A stretch of DNA of 64,000 bases, taken from positions 41,185 to 105,184 of the forward strand of contig NZ_QOKW01000023.1 in NCBI RefSeq assembly GCF_008365375.1. The letters run 5' to 3'. Position 1 is the stretch's first letter; each line of letters begins with the position of its first letter. This DNA is from Roseomonas genomospecies 6 (GTDB taxonomy: Bacteria; Pseudomonadota; Alphaproteobacteria; Azospirillales; Azospirillaceae). This document shows, one piece after another, positions 16,986 to 28,826 of this stretch. Both the position numbers and the translations under genes were made by a program. A model generated the notes under the pieces. That model was given only the letters and a program-made list of their open reading frames with translations. It was not told the DNA's origin and did no database searches.

Positions 16986-18155
16986 TCACGCCCGGCGGGC
17001 GATCCACACGGCGGTCAGGTCGTCGCGCAGCGGCAGGGTGGTGCGGGCGTAGAAGCGGTCGAGCAGCGGCCCCAGCGGGCGGGCGCGGTTGACGGCCATG
17101 GCGCCGCGCAGCAGGTCGGGCACCCCATCCTGCCCGATCGGGCCCCTGTCCGGACCCTTGTCCGGACCGCTGCATTCGATCAGCGCGTCGCTGTAGAGGA
17201 ACAGGCACCCCCCGCGCGGCAGGCGCAGGCTGTGGTCGGCGTAGACGGCGCGGCGCGACGCGCCCAGCACCAGCCCCGCCGAGTCGAGAAGGCGGATCTC
17301 CCCGCCGACCGCCACCACCGGGTTCGGCGCTCCGGCGGAGGCGTAGGTCAGCGTGTCGGTGTGCAGGTCCAGGATGCCGAAGAAGGCCGTGGCGAACTGC
17401 CCGGTCGGCAACACGTCCTTCAGCGCGAGATTCAGCCCGGCCAACCATTCCGATGGCGGCACATGCTGCATGGGAAAGCGGTCGATCAGCGTGTGCAGGC
17501 GGAAGGTGTTGATGGCCGCGGTGATGCCGTGGCCGGCGAAATCGGCCAGCAGGAAGGCGACGCGGTGGCTGTCCAGCGGGTAGACGTTCCAGAAATCGCC
17601 GCCCAGTTCCGACGAGGTCTCGAAATGGGCGTCCAGCACCAGCTCGTACCGCTCGGCGACGGCCTGCAGCCGCTTCGGCTCGGGCAGCAGGGAAAGCTGC
17701 ATCGCCTTGGCGTGCTTCAGCTCCCGCTCCACCCGCCCGCGGAAATTGGCGAGGTCGGTGAACAGCTTGCGCTTTTCGAGCTGGTGACGGACGCGGGCGA
17801 CGCATTCCCCCGGCCGGATCGGCTTGGAGATGAAGTCGCTTCCCCCGGCCTCGAAACAGCGCACCTGCTCCTCGTCGCTGTCCAGCGCGGTCTGGAACAG
17901 GATCGGCAGTTCCTCGTGGGTCAACCGCTCGCGCAGGCGCCGGCACATCTCCAGCCCGTCCATCACCGGCATGTTGACGTCCAGCAGGACGAGGTCGGGC
18001 CGGAAGCTCTCGACCTTGCGCAGCCCTTCCACGCCGTTCTCGGCGAAGTCGATCTGCGTCAGCCCGGCGCGGCGGATCATCAGGGACAGCGATTTCCTGT
18101 TGAACTCGTTGTCGTCAACGATCAGGACACGGCTGGCGGCGAGCGAAATGGCCAT
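16986..18155 (-). CDS. Response regulator with PP2C/SpoIIE phosphatase output (copy 3)
   Basis: A 389-residue protein with the same layout as the two at 11789-14166. The receiver has IVDDNEFNRKSL, phosphoacceptor LLDVNMPVMDGLEMC and FISKP. The linker has a coiled stretch, and the PP2C domain has GGDFWNVYP, LADFAGHGITAAINTFRLH and DDLTAVWIARR. It is the last gene of a three-gene minus-strand cassette after STAS and ATPase genes, 19 bases downstream of the ATPase stop. It probably dephosphorylates the cassette's STAS protein under two-component control (family knowledge plus inference). Confidence 0.93.
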   Translation of the reverse strand: MAISLAASRVLIVDDNEFNRKSLSLMIRRAGLTQIDFAENGVEGLRKVESFRPDLVLLDVNMPVMDGLEMCRRLRERLTHEELPILFQTALDSDEEQVRCFEAGGSDFISKPIRPGECVARVRHQLEKRKLFTDLANFRGRVERELKHAKAMQLSLLPEPKRLQAVAERYELVLDAHFETSSELGGDFWNVYPLDSHRVAFLLADFAGHGITAAINTFRLHTLIDRFPMQHVPPSEWLAGLNLALKDVLPTGQFATAFFGILDLHTDTLTYASAGAPNPVVAVGGEIRLLDSAGLVLGASRRAVYADHSLRLPRGGCLFLYSDALIECSGPDKGPDRGPIGQDGVPDLLRGAMAVNRARPLGPLLDRFYARTTLPLRDDLTAVWIARRA

Positions 18156-18174
18156 GCGCGGACCCGCCCGCCCG

Positions 18175-18945
18175 TCACAGGTCGAACTGCAGCAGGGTGC
18201 AGCGCCCGCCGTCGGTCACGTTGATCCGCCGGGCCAGCGCCCGCATGAACAGGAATCCGCGTCCCGAATGGGCGCCGCTGTCGGTGTCCCGCGGCAGGGC
18301 CGTGGTGTCGAACCCGTTGCCCTGATCCACGACTGCGATGATCAGGGTCTCTCCGTTCCAGCGCGCGAAGATGTCGATCCGCCGCTGCCGCGCCGCGCCA
18401 TCGCCCAGCCGCTCGCGCAGCAGCCGGCTGAACAGGCGATAGCCTTCCGGCTGTTCCTTGGTGGCGCTGGGAATGCCCAGATTGCCGTGGACGATGGCGT
18501 TGGCGATGGCCTCGTGCAGGCACAGCTCGATGTTGCCGCGCCGCTCCGGCGTCAGCACGCCGCGCCGCGCCAGCTCGTCGCAGACCAGCACCGCGCATTG
18601 CAGGCCATAGGCCGTGCCGGTGGTCAGCGACAGATAGAACCCCTGCTCCACCGGCGGAGCGCCCAGCCAGTCGGCGTCGAGCGTGCCGGTGCCGTCCTCC
18701 CGCTCCGTCAGCTCGACCGTCAGGAAGCTGTTGAGCCCGAAGGCGTCGCGCACGATGTCCCGGTCGGCCCTGGCCAGCAGCACCGCGGCGGCGAAGCGGT
18801 CCGCGCCGTCTCCCGTCAGGCCGAAGCGCGCGGCGACCCGCGCGGCGACGTCCGCCGGCACGCGGTTCCGCACCACGCTGAAGGGGCGCACCTCGCCGGT
18901 GGCGTCGGCGGCCGGGCAGGCGGGCGAAGCAGCGGAGCCGTTCAT
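18175..18945 (-). CDS. RsbW-type ATPase with N-terminal extension
   Basis: A 256-residue protein. The C-terminal ~140 residues are a GHKL ATPase of the anti-sigma/serine kinase class: LCLHEAIANAIVHGNLG, DQGNGFD and HSGRGFLFM. The N-terminal ~100 residues are not recognised. Start ATG 18945 lies seven bases after the STAS stop; upstream in-frame codons overlap the STAS gene. It is a functional counterpart of the protein at 11061-11789 although the N-termini differ, which could give each switch a distinct partner. Confidence 0.86.
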   Translation of the reverse strand: MNGSAASPACPAADATGEVRPFSVVRNRVPADVAARVAARFGLTGDGADRFAAAVLLARADRDIVRDAFGLNSFLTVELTEREDGTGTLDADWLGAPPVEQGFYLSLTTGTAYGLQCAVLVCDELARRGVLTPERRGNIELCLHEAIANAIVHGNLGIPSATKEQPEGYRLFSRLLRERLGDGAARQRRIDIFARWNGETLIIAVVDQGNGFDTTALPRDTDSGAHSGRGFLFMRALARRINVTDGGRCTLLQFDL

Positions 18946-18952
18946 GTCCCGC

Positions 18953-19255
18953 TCACTCCTCGATGGTGACGATTTCACCGATCCGGGCCAGATCGAAGGA
19001 GCGCCGCACATCGCCGCGCAGCTTGCGGACGATCATCTTGATGTTGCGCTGCTCCGCCTCCTCCTGAAGGATCAGCAGCATGCCGAGCCCCGCGGAGTCG
19101 ATGAAGTCCAGCGCCTCCATGTCCAGGATGAAACGGCGCGCGTCCCCGTTCAGCAGGTCCACGATGTCGGGAAGGCTGTCGTGGTCGGTGAACTCCAACC
19201 GGCCGCTCAGGAGCACCTCGATGGTTTCGGGAGAACGGCGCACCTGGAAGTTCAT
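18953..19255 (-). CDS. STAS-domain anti-sigma factor antagonist (second cassette)
   Basis: A 100-residue STAS protein: LLSGRLEFTDHDSL, FILDMEALDFIDSAGLGMLL with the phosphorylatable Ser, and C-terminal EIVTIEE. It shares the GRLxFxDH and IVTIE signatures with the STAS protein at 10750, so the two are paralogues. GAGGA precedes ATG 19255. It heads the minus-strand cassette STAS-ATPase-phosphatase and is divergent from the histidine kinase gene at 19482, with about 225 bases between them that must hold both promoters. Confidence 0.9.
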   Translation of the reverse strand: MNFQVRRSPETIEVLLSGRLEFTDHDSLPDIVDLLNGDARRFILDMEALDFIDSAGLGMLLILQEEAEQRNIKMIVRKLRGDVRRSFDLARIGEIVTIEE

Positions 19256-19481
19256 GACATCCTCTTGTGTTGCACCGCCGCAGCGGCTCCCGCGAACAGT
19301 AGTGCAAGGCTGCGGACCCCTCAAGCTTCAAGCGTCCATTGCGTCACTTTCTCCAACTAGGGAAAGAATTTTCACGAGCCTCACACTATGGACGACCTGC
19401 CCGCCTTGAGAGTACAACCGAAGGACCCGGGATGGCGGCGCCGTGCCGCCGGGCCGCCCCGGGTGCGGCCCCGGGTTCGGA

Positions 19482-21827
19482 ATGCCCTTCATGACGGTGA
19501 TCGAGCAGGCGTGGAAGACGGTGCCGACGGTGTCGGCAAAGTTCCTGCTGATCCTGATTCCGATCCTGATGCTGACCACGCTGGGCTTTTCCTCGATCTT
19601 CTTCTACGGCAAGTACAAGGATCTGCGCGGCGCCCTGCGCGACCGGATCGAGGCGGTGGCGGAGATCAACGCCGTCGCCCTGTCCTCCAGCCTGTGGGCC
19701 GTGGACGTCCCGGCCATCCGCAACATCATCCAGGCGATCTCCGTCAACCGCGAGCTTTTGTGCATCGAGGTGGCGGATGAACTGGCCGACGGCTATTTCG
19801 CCTGGCCCGACGCCGACTGCCGCCCCTTCGCCGGGCGCCCCTTCGAAGGGCACGACTCCGTGCGCCGTCCGATCCAGGTGCAGAACCGGCGTCTCGGCAC
19901 GCTGACGCTCCATTTCTCCTACGCCTCGGTGGACGAGCAGATCCGGCAGGAGATGGTCAACACCCTGTGGCTTCTGCTGCTGATGCTGGTCGGCACGCTG
20001 GTCACCGCCCTGACCGCGCACCGGCTGACCATCGGCGTGCCGCTGGGCCGGCTGATCGCGTCGATCCGCACCGCGGAGCAGGAGCATCTGCGCCAGCCCG
20101 TGCACTGGTCCTCCGCCGACGAGCTGGGGCGGGTGATCGCCGCCTACAACGGCATGCTGACCCGCCTGGACGAGGAGGAGGCCGCCCTGCGCCAGAGCGA
20201 GGAGCGGCTGGGGCTGGCCATCGCCGCCACGCGCTCCTCCGTCTGGGACTACGACCTGCGGACCGGCCAGTATTGGTGGTCGAAGGAGTTCCCGGCCCTG
20301 CTGGGTTACGGTCCGGCCGAACTGGCGATGACCGTGGCGACGTGGGAATCGCTGATCCACCCGGACGAGCGGAGGCAGGTCATCGCGCAATCCCGCAATC
20401 GCATGCGCAACGAGGACAGCGCCTACGCCACCGTCTACCGCATGCGGCGGCGCGACGGGGGGTGGATCTGGATCGAGGACCGGGCGACCGCCCTGCGCGA
20501 CGCCGAAGGCACGGCGGTCCGGCTGACCGGCACCATGTCCGACGTGACGGAGCGCATGCAGGCCGAGCGGGACCTCGCCCGCGAGCGGAACATCCTCCAG
20601 ATCACGCTCGACAACACCGACCAGGGCATCATCATGGTGGACCGCAACCTGCGGGTCGTGATGTCCAACCGCCGCGCGGCGGAGCTTCTGGACGTGCCGG
20701 CGGGATTCCTCGCCCGCAACCCGCTGTTCCCGGAGATCGTGCGGCTCCAGCGCGCCCAGGGCGCCTTCGAGGATTTCAGCATCGACCCCGACCTGGAGTT
20801 GGACGAGACCGCGGTGGTGCCCGACCAGCCCTTCGCCTTCAAGCGGCGGCGGCCCGACGGCACGATCATCGAGGTGCGGTCCAATCCCCTGCCGGAGGGC
20901 GGCTTCGTCCGCACCTTCACCGACGTGACGGTGGAGGCGCGCTCCGCCGAGGAGGTGTTCCACGCCATGGAGGCGCTGGAGGCCGCCTACGCCGACCTGA
21001 AGGAAACCCAGGACAGCCTCGTCCAGGCGGAGAAGATGGCCTCGCTCGCCCTGCTGGTGGCCGGCGTCGCGCACGAGATCAACACGCCCGTGGGCATCGC
21101 CTACAGTTGCTCGACCCATCTGGCGTCGAAGACGCGGGACCTCACCGACGCCTTCGGGAAGGGCGCCATGAAGAAGTCCGACCTGACCGCCTACGTCGCG
21201 GCGGCGGGCGAGGCCTCGCGCCTGATCGAACAGAACCTGACCCGCGCGGCGGAGCTGATCCAGAGCTTCAAGCGCGTCGCCGTGGACCAGACCAGCCAGG
21301 AGCGCCGCCGCTTCGACCTGCACTCCTATCTGGAGGAGATCATCACCTCGCTGGGGCCGCGCCTGCGCAAGAGCCCGCACAAGGTGACCATCGCCTGCCC
21401 GGAGGGCATCACCCTGGACGGCTATCCCGGCGCGCTCAGCCAGGTCATCACCAATCTGGTCATGAACGCGCTGACCCACGCCTTCCCCGACGGGCGCGAG
21501 GGGCGGATGGAACTGACCGTGGAGGAGCTGCCGGAGGGCGAGCTGGACATCCGCTTCTCCGACGACGGGGTCGGCATCGCCCCGGACAATCTGCCGAAGG
21601 TGTTCGAACCCTTCTTCACGACCAAGCGCGGCACCGGGGGCAGCGGGCTCGGCCTTCACATCGTCTTCAACCTCGTGACGCAGTCGCTGGGCGGGCGGAT
21701 CTCGGTGGAGAGCCCGGCTTCCGGCCACCCCTCCAACGGGGGAACCGCCTTCACCCTGCGGATTCCCACCACGGCCCCCCGGATGTCCGGGACCGCGGGG
21801 AATGCCCCCGAAACCGACGACGCATGA
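19482..21827 (+). CDS. PAS-containing sensor histidine kinase
   Basis: A 781-residue membrane sensor. TM helix at about 18-42 (LLILIPILMLTTLGFSSIFF), extracytoplasmic domain to about 160, second TM (LWLLLLMLVGTLVTALTA), HAMP, a PAS/PAC pair (about 235-365, with WWSKEFPALLGYG and WIWIEDRATALRD), a further PAS (about 370-490), a coiled segment, a HisKA-like segment with VAHEINTPVGIAYSC, and HATPase with NLVMNALTHAF, DDGVGI and GTGGSGLGLHIVF. The start could also be ATG 19491. HEINTP-type kinases of this class usually pair with downstream regulators; the next gene, 10 bases on, is a hybrid kinase, so a phosphorelay is likely. Confidence 0.92.
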   Translation: MPFMTVIEQAWKTVPTVSAKFLLILIPILMLTTLGFSSIFFYGKYKDLRGALRDRIEAVAEINAVALSSSLWAVDVPAIRNIIQAISVNRELLCIEVADELADGYFAWPDADCRPFAGRPFEGHDSVRRPIQVQNRRLGTLTLHFSYASVDEQIRQEMVNTLWLLLLMLVGTLVTALTAHRLTIGVPLGRLIASIRTAEQEHLRQPVHWSSADELGRVIAAYNGMLTRLDEEEAALRQSEERLGLAIAATRSSVWDYDLRTGQYWWSKEFPALLGYGPAELAMTVATWESLIHPDERRQVIAQSRNRMRNEDSAYATVYRMRRRDGGWIWIEDRATALRDAEGTAVRLTGTMSDVTERMQAERDLARERNILQITLDNTDQGIIMVDRNLRVVMSNRRAAELLDVPAGFLARNPLFPEIVRLQRAQGAFEDFSIDPDLELDETAVVPDQPFAFKRRRPDGTIIEVRSNPLPEGGFVRTFTDVTVEARSAEEVFHAMEALEAAYADLKETQDSLVQAEKMASLALLVAGVAHEINTPVGIAYSCSTHLASKTRDLTDAFGKGAMKKSDLTAYVAAAGEASRLIEQNLTRAAELIQSFKRVAVDQTSQERRRFDLHSYLEEIITSLGPRLRKSPHKVTIACPEGITLDGYPGALSQVITNLVMNALTHAFPDGREGRMELTVEELPEGELDIRFSDDGVGIAPDNLPKVFEPFFTTKRGTGGSGLGLHIVFNLVTQSLGGRISVESPASGHPSNGGTAFTLRIPTTAPRMSGTAGNAPETDDA

Positions 21828-21837
21828 CGGACGCAGC

Positions 21838-24726
<2,889 letters not shown>

Positions 24727-24738
<12 letters not shown>

Positions 24739-24768
24739 AGCCATCCCCCTGAAGCCATCCCCCTGAAT
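24727..24768 (+). repeat. Three tandem 14-bp units spanning a stop codon
   Basis: CCATCCCCCTGAAG occurs three times head to tail, the third ending in T. The first copy contains the TGA stop (24736-24738) of the hybrid kinase, so the repeat has copied the gene's last codons and stop into the 3' flank. Confidence 0.92.
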
Positions 24769-24851
24769 GCCCTCCCCGACACCCATTGTCCGTTCGACGC
24801 GGCGCCCGATTGGGGTATCGTCGCCGCGACCCGTCACGCCGCGAGACGCGC

Positions 24852-26192
24852 ATGAACCGCCGCCAGTTCTCCAGCCTGCTTTTCTCCCTGCCGGTGCTTC
24901 CCTATGCGGCTCCGATCGCCGCCCAGGAGAAGGTCCCCGCCCTGGGGGAGGAGCTGACACCCTTCGGCGCGGTGCGGGGTCCCAGCCGGACGCGGGCCGT
25001 TCCGCCCTGGAAGGGAGGGTTGACCCGCCTTCCCGGCGACTGGAAACCGGGCGACCGCCTGCCCGACCCCTTCGACGAGGACGGGCGCTGGTTCACCGTG
25101 GGACCGGCGGAGCTGGAGCGCTACAAGGTCCGGCTGTCCGGCGGGCTCCAGGCGATGCTGAGCAAATATCCGTCCTTCGAGATCCCGGTCTTCCCCAGCC
25201 GCCGCAGCGCCGCCGCCCCCCAGCGGGTCTACGACGAGTCGATCGCGAACGCCGGGCGCGCGAAGCTGGGCGAGAACGGTTTGGCGCTGAGCGGGGCGCG
25301 GGTGGGCGTGCCCTTTCCCATCCCGGCCAACGGCGTGCAGGCGATGTGGAACCACATCCTGCGCTGGCGGGGGAATTCCTTCAGCCGCACCGGCGCCACC
25401 ATCCTGCCGGAACCCGGCGGCATCTACACCGCGGCGGTCCACCGCGAGGACTGGCAGTCCAGCTACGCCGCCGGGATCGACGGCGGGCGCCCCTTCCACT
25501 ACCGCCGCGCCACCCTGATGCCGAAGGCGGAGGCCGGGACCACTCTTCTGCTGCACGGCACGCTGAACCCCATCCAGACCGGCTTCGCCGCCTGGTACCG
25601 TCAGGGTGAGACCGGCAAGCCCGTCCGCGCCCCCGATTTCGTCTACGACACGCCGGACCCGGCCAGCGGCGGCATCCGCACCGCCGACATGCTGGATATG
25701 TTCAGCGGCCCGCTGGACCGGTTCGATTTCGCGCTGGTGACGCGGCGGGAGATGTATGTGCCCTACAACGCCAACCGCATGAACACGCCCGGTCTGGCGC
25801 CGGTGGACTTCCTGTGGCTGGGCCACCCCAACCCGCAATTCCTGCGCTACGAGATGCACCGGGTCTGGATCGTGGAGGCGCGTCTCAAGTCCGGCTTCCG
25901 CCATGCCCTGCCCGAGCGCACCTATTATCTGGACGAGGATTCCTGGCAGATCGTGATGGCCGACCATTACGACGCCAACGGCGATCTGGTCCGCTATGCG
26001 GAGGCGCACGGGGTCGCCTATCCCCAGGTGCCCGTCTTCGCCCCGGCGCTGGAGATCACCTACGATCTCTCCGGCGACCGCTATGTGGTGAACGGCCTCG
26101 ACAACCAGCTCGCCCCGCCGGATTTCGCCAAGACCCTGCGGCCCGAGGACTTCGCCCCCGACACGCTGGAACGCAAGCGACGGCGCTGGTGA
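24852..26192 (+). CDS. DUF1329 family exported protein
   Basis: A 446-residue protein with an N-terminal signal sequence (MNRRQFSSLLFSLPVLPYAAPIAAQ). The mature part shows the DUF1329 pattern: GDWKPGDRLPDPFDEDG, PIPANGVQAMWNHILRWRG, YVPYNANRMN and YEMHRVWIVEARL. This family forms an outer-membrane-associated beta-rich protein similar to LolA/LolB folds, often co-occurring with DUF1302 proteins and RND exporters, none of which is visible here. Start ATG 24852 gives the signal peptide. It is about 110 bases after the hybrid kinase, so independent transcription is likely. Confidence 0.88.
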   Translation: MNRRQFSSLLFSLPVLPYAAPIAAQEKVPALGEELTPFGAVRGPSRTRAVPPWKGGLTRLPGDWKPGDRLPDPFDEDGRWFTVGPAELERYKVRLSGGLQAMLSKYPSFEIPVFPSRRSAAAPQRVYDESIANAGRAKLGENGLALSGARVGVPFPIPANGVQAMWNHILRWRGNSFSRTGATILPEPGGIYTAAVHREDWQSSYAAGIDGGRPFHYRRATLMPKAEAGTTLLLHGTLNPIQTGFAAWYRQGETGKPVRAPDFVYDTPDPASGGIRTADMLDMFSGPLDRFDFALVTRREMYVPYNANRMNTPGLAPVDFLWLGHPNPQFLRYEMHRVWIVEARLKSGFRHALPERTYYLDEDSWQIVMADHYDANGDLVRYAEAHGVAYPQVPVFAPALEITYDLSGDRYVVNGLDNQLAPPDFAKTLRPEDFAPDTLERKRRRW

Positions 26193-26207
26193 GGCCATTT
26201 GAATCTA

Positions 26208-26227
26208 AAGCGAACGGACGTTCGCTT
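26208..26227. other. Perfect palindrome between converging genes
   Basis: AAGCGAACG and CGTTCGCTT are exact 9-base arms around a GA centre, lying between the DUF1329 stop and the stop of the minus-strand small gene. It lacks a T-run on either strand. It may be a weak bidirectional terminator or a protein-binding site. Confidence 0.6.
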
Positions 26228-26451
26228 CAGTGCCGGACCGGACCGGCCACCCACTGGCTGACGATGGTTTCCGCCTGGAAGGGCGGGGTTTCCGGATGGT
26301 GGTAGCGGAAGACGGTCACCGCGGCCTCCAGCGCGTAGCGCTCCGGCTGGCCGCAGTCGCACAGGCCGGCGTAGCAGCGCTGGACCGCGTCGCGGCAGTT
26401 CAGGGTCACCGCCGGGTAGGGATCGATCGTCAGCCAGCGCATGTTCTTCAT
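26227..26451 (-). CDS. Small conserved-looking hypothetical protein after fur
   Basis: A 74-residue soluble protein: MKNMRWLTIDPYPAV, then CRDAVQRCYAGLCDCGQPERYALEAA (four Cys within about 14 residues), then VTVFRYHHPETPP. I do not recognise the family. The start overlaps the fur stop as ATGA, which argues for translation coupled to fur. The clustered cysteines and a His pair could bind metal, which would suit a gene cotranscribed with an iron regulator, but that is inference. Confidence 0.6.
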   Translation of the reverse strand: MKNMRWLTIDPYPAVTLNCRDAVQRCYAGLCDCGQPERYALEAAVTVFRYHHPETPPFQAETIVSQWVAGPVRH

Positions 26452-26915
26452 GGACGCTCCCCATTTCCCTCGGAATTGCCGTCCATGGCATCGCCGTCAA
26501 GAGGGCCGCCGTCGAGCGGAACGCCGTAGATCTCCAGCCGGTGACCGACGATGCGGTAGCCCAGCTCCCCCGCGATGCGCTCCTTCAGCGCCTCCAGCTC
26601 CGGGCTGGCGAATTCGATGATCCGCCCGCTGCGCGTGTCGATCAGGTGGTGGTGGTGGTCGGTGGACGCCTCTTCATAGCGGGCGCGCCCGTCGCCCAGG
26701 TCCACCTTCTCGATCACCTGCGCGTCCTCCAGGAGGCGCATGGTGCGGTAGACCGTGGCGATGGAGATGCGCGGGTCGATCAGAACGGCGCGGCGGTGCA
26801 CCTCCTCCACGTCGGGGTGGTCTTCCGATTCCGACAGAACCTGGGAGATGACCCGGCGCTGGCCGGTCATCTTCAGTCCCTTCTCCAGGCACAAGGATTC
26901 GAGCCGCGACGTCAT
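26448..26915 (-). CDS. fur: Fur-family metal-responsive repressor (Fur/Mur type)
   Basis: A 155-residue Fur protein. The winged-helix DNA-binding part includes GLKMTGQRRVISQVLSES, HPDVEEVHRRA and ISIATVYRTMRLLE. The metal-binding hallmark DHHHHLID is present, but the Cys-x-x-Cys that follows in many Fur proteins is replaced by TRSGR, as in alphaproteobacterial Fur/Mur (family knowledge). Start ATG 26915 is set by the usual Fur N-terminus. It probably represses metal-uptake genes with iron or manganese. A candidate Fur box lies about 80 bases upstream. The C-terminal tail is repetitive (PLDGGPLDGDAMDG). Confidence 0.93.
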   Translation of the reverse strand: MTSRLESLCLEKGLKMTGQRRVISQVLSESEDHPDVEEVHRRAVLIDPRISIATVYRTMRLLEDAQVIEKVDLGDGRARYEEASTDHHHHLIDTRSGRIIEFASPELEALKERIAGELGYRIVGHRLEIYGVPLDGGPLDGDAMDGNSEGNGERP

Positions 26916-27377
26916 TGCCCCACCGCCTTTGCCATCCGTTCCGGCGCCGGACCCGGCGAACCGGAGCGCCATGCTGCAACGCCCACCATAATACTGAAAT
27001 TCATTCGCAATCCCATAGCCCGTCCTTTCGACCGGGAATTCGCGTGTCAAAAAGCCGCAGCCACCGAAGGGACGCCCCGCCGCCCCGACCGTCCACCGGA
27101 ACCGCCGCCCGGCATAGCGACATTTCCGGTCCGGAACAGGGCGAAGGTCCTTGTTTGCTTGCCAAACGCCACCCCACGCCCTATGTGTGGGCGGTCGATT
27201 TTGCTTTGGGGCTGCCGGCTCCTCGTCGTCCCGGTACCGGCGCCGTTGCGCCTTCCCACGGTGAATTGATGGCTCCGCGCACTCCCGCGGCGGAGCGCCC
27301 CAAGCCACGCCGCCCCCGGCACCGTCCGGGCACGGCCAAGGTGCAGCCTCTCTTCACGTGACCAGGACCCATTCCGT
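26916..27377. other. Non-coding region between fur and the RNA helicase gene
   Basis: About 460 bases between two divergent genes. It contains a Fur-box-like site at 26995-27009 near fur. A 30-codon very basic ORF at 27269-27361 precedes the helicase, but it lacks a convincing ribosome site and I do not call it. Otherwise no structure or gene is visible. Both promoters must lie here. Confidence 0.6.
26995..27009 (-). promoter_or_regulatory. Candidate Fur box upstream of fur
   Basis: Read on the minus strand, TGCGAATGAATTTCA matches the 7-1-7 Fur consensus TGATAATnATTATCA at about ten of fourteen positions. It lies about 80 bases before the fur start, a usual place for autoregulation. The match is partial and no second copy is seen. 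Confidence 0.4.
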
Positions 27378-28814
27378 ATGACCGAATTCAGTGGCCTCGG
27401 CCTGATCGAGCCCCTTCTGCGCGCCGTCGCCGAAGAGGGTTACCAGACCGCCACGCCGATCCAGGCCGGCGCCATCCCCGTTCTTCTGGAAGGCGGCGAC
27501 GTGCTCGGCCTCGCCCAGACCGGCACCGGCAAGACCGCCGCCTTCACCCTGCCGATCCTCCAGCGGCTGTTCGAGAACAAGAAGCGCGTGCAGGCCAAGG
27601 CGCCGCGCGCCCTGATCCTGACGCCGACGCGCGAACTGGCCCTTCAGATCGGCGAGAGCTTCCGCACCTATGGCCGGCACCTGCCGATCCGCCGCACGGT
27701 GATCCACGGTGGCGTCGGGCAGAGCCCGCAGGTCGCAGCCCTCACCCGCGGCACCGACGTGCTGGTCGCGACGCCGGGCCGCCTGCTGGACCTGATGGCC
27801 CAGAAGCAGTGCGTGCTCGACCAGGTCGAGATCTTCGTGCTGGACGAGGCCGACCGCATGCTCGACATGGGCTTCATCCGCGACGTCCGGAAGGTGGTCG
27901 CGGTCCTGCCGAAGCAGCGCCAGACCCTGCTCTTCTCCGCCACCATGCCGGACGGCGTGGTCGAGCTGGCGCACAGCATCCTGACCGACGCCGAGCGGAT
28001 CGAGGTGGCGCCCCAGTCCACCACGGTGGAGCGCATCGCCCAGCGCGTGCTGTTCGTGGAGCGCGCCGACAAGCGCCGCCTGCTGGCCGACCTGCTCCAG
28101 GACGACGCCATGGGGCGGACCATCGTCTTCGCCCGCACCAAGCACGGCGCCGACCGCATCGCCGACCATCTGAAGAAGGCCGGCGTCCCGGCGGACGCGA
28201 TCCACGGCGACAAGTCGCAGTCGGCCCGCGTGCGCGCGCTGGAGTCCTTCCGCAGCGGCGACCTGAAGGCGCTGGTGGCGACCGACATCGCGGCGCGCGG
28301 CATCGACATCGACGGCATCACGCACGTCATCAACTTCGATCTGCCGAACGAGCCGGAAAGCTACGTCCACCGCATCGGCCGCACCGCCCGCGCCGGCACC
28401 GACGGCAGCGCGGTGTCCTTCTGCGACGCGGAGGAGGTGGCTTATCTGAAGGCCATCGAGAAGACGATCCGCCAGCCGGTCCCGGCGGACCACGACCATC
28501 CCTATCACGCGGCGGTGGTCGCGGCGATCCACGCCTCTTCCGCCAAGCCGCCGAAGCCGGCGCCCAAGCAGCCCCGTCCGGGCCGCGGCCAGCCGCAGCA
28601 GCAGCAGCCGGGCGGCAACAAGCCGCAGGGCCAGAAGGCTCACGCGCCGAAGGCCCAGGGTCCGAAGCCGCAGGCGCCGCAGGGGGCGCGGGTTGCCGGC
28701 GCCACCGGCGACCAGCCGATGAAGGCCAAGGCGTCCGTCAACCAGCAGAACCGCCACAATCGCCGCCCCGCCCCCCATGGCGGCGCGCAGGGCGGTGGGC
28801 GGAACGCGGCGTAG
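27378..28814 (+). CDS. rhlE: DEAD-box RNA helicase, RhlE-like
   Basis: A 478-residue ATP-dependent RNA helicase. Motifs in order: Q motif FSGLGLIEPLL..TPIQ, Walker A AQTGTGKTAAF, PTRELA, TPGRLLD, DEAD in VLDEADRMLDMGF, SATMP, then domain 2 with VATDIAARGIDI and HRIGRTARAG. The last ~100 residues are Gln/Pro/Lys/Arg-rich and disordered, typical of RhlE/DeaD cold-shock helicases that act on rRNA and mRNA. It is transcribed alone and converges on ugpC, with an inverted-repeat element between the two stops. Confidence 0.93.
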   Translation: MTEFSGLGLIEPLLRAVAEEGYQTATPIQAGAIPVLLEGGDVLGLAQTGTGKTAAFTLPILQRLFENKKRVQAKAPRALILTPTRELALQIGESFRTYGRHLPIRRTVIHGGVGQSPQVAALTRGTDVLVATPGRLLDLMAQKQCVLDQVEIFVLDEADRMLDMGFIRDVRKVVAVLPKQRQTLLFSATMPDGVVELAHSILTDAERIEVAPQSTTVERIAQRVLFVERADKRRLLADLLQDDAMGRTIVFARTKHGADRIADHLKKAGVPADAIHGDKSQSARVRALESFRSGDLKALVATDIAARGIDIDGITHVINFDLPNEPESYVHRIGRTARAGTDGSAVSFCDAEEVAYLKAIEKTIRQPVPADHDHPYHAAVVAAIHASSAKPPKPAPKQPRPGRGQPQQQQPGGNKPQGQKAHAPKAQGPKPQAPQGARVAGATGDQPMKAKASVNQQNRHNRRPAPHGGAQGGGRNAA

Positions 28815-28826
28815 GCACTGCGGCGG

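Noticed and set aside
27269..27361. 30-codon basic ORF before the RhlE helicase
   Set aside because: No clear ribosome site, and high-GC random ORFs are often Arg/Pro-rich; kept only as a note.
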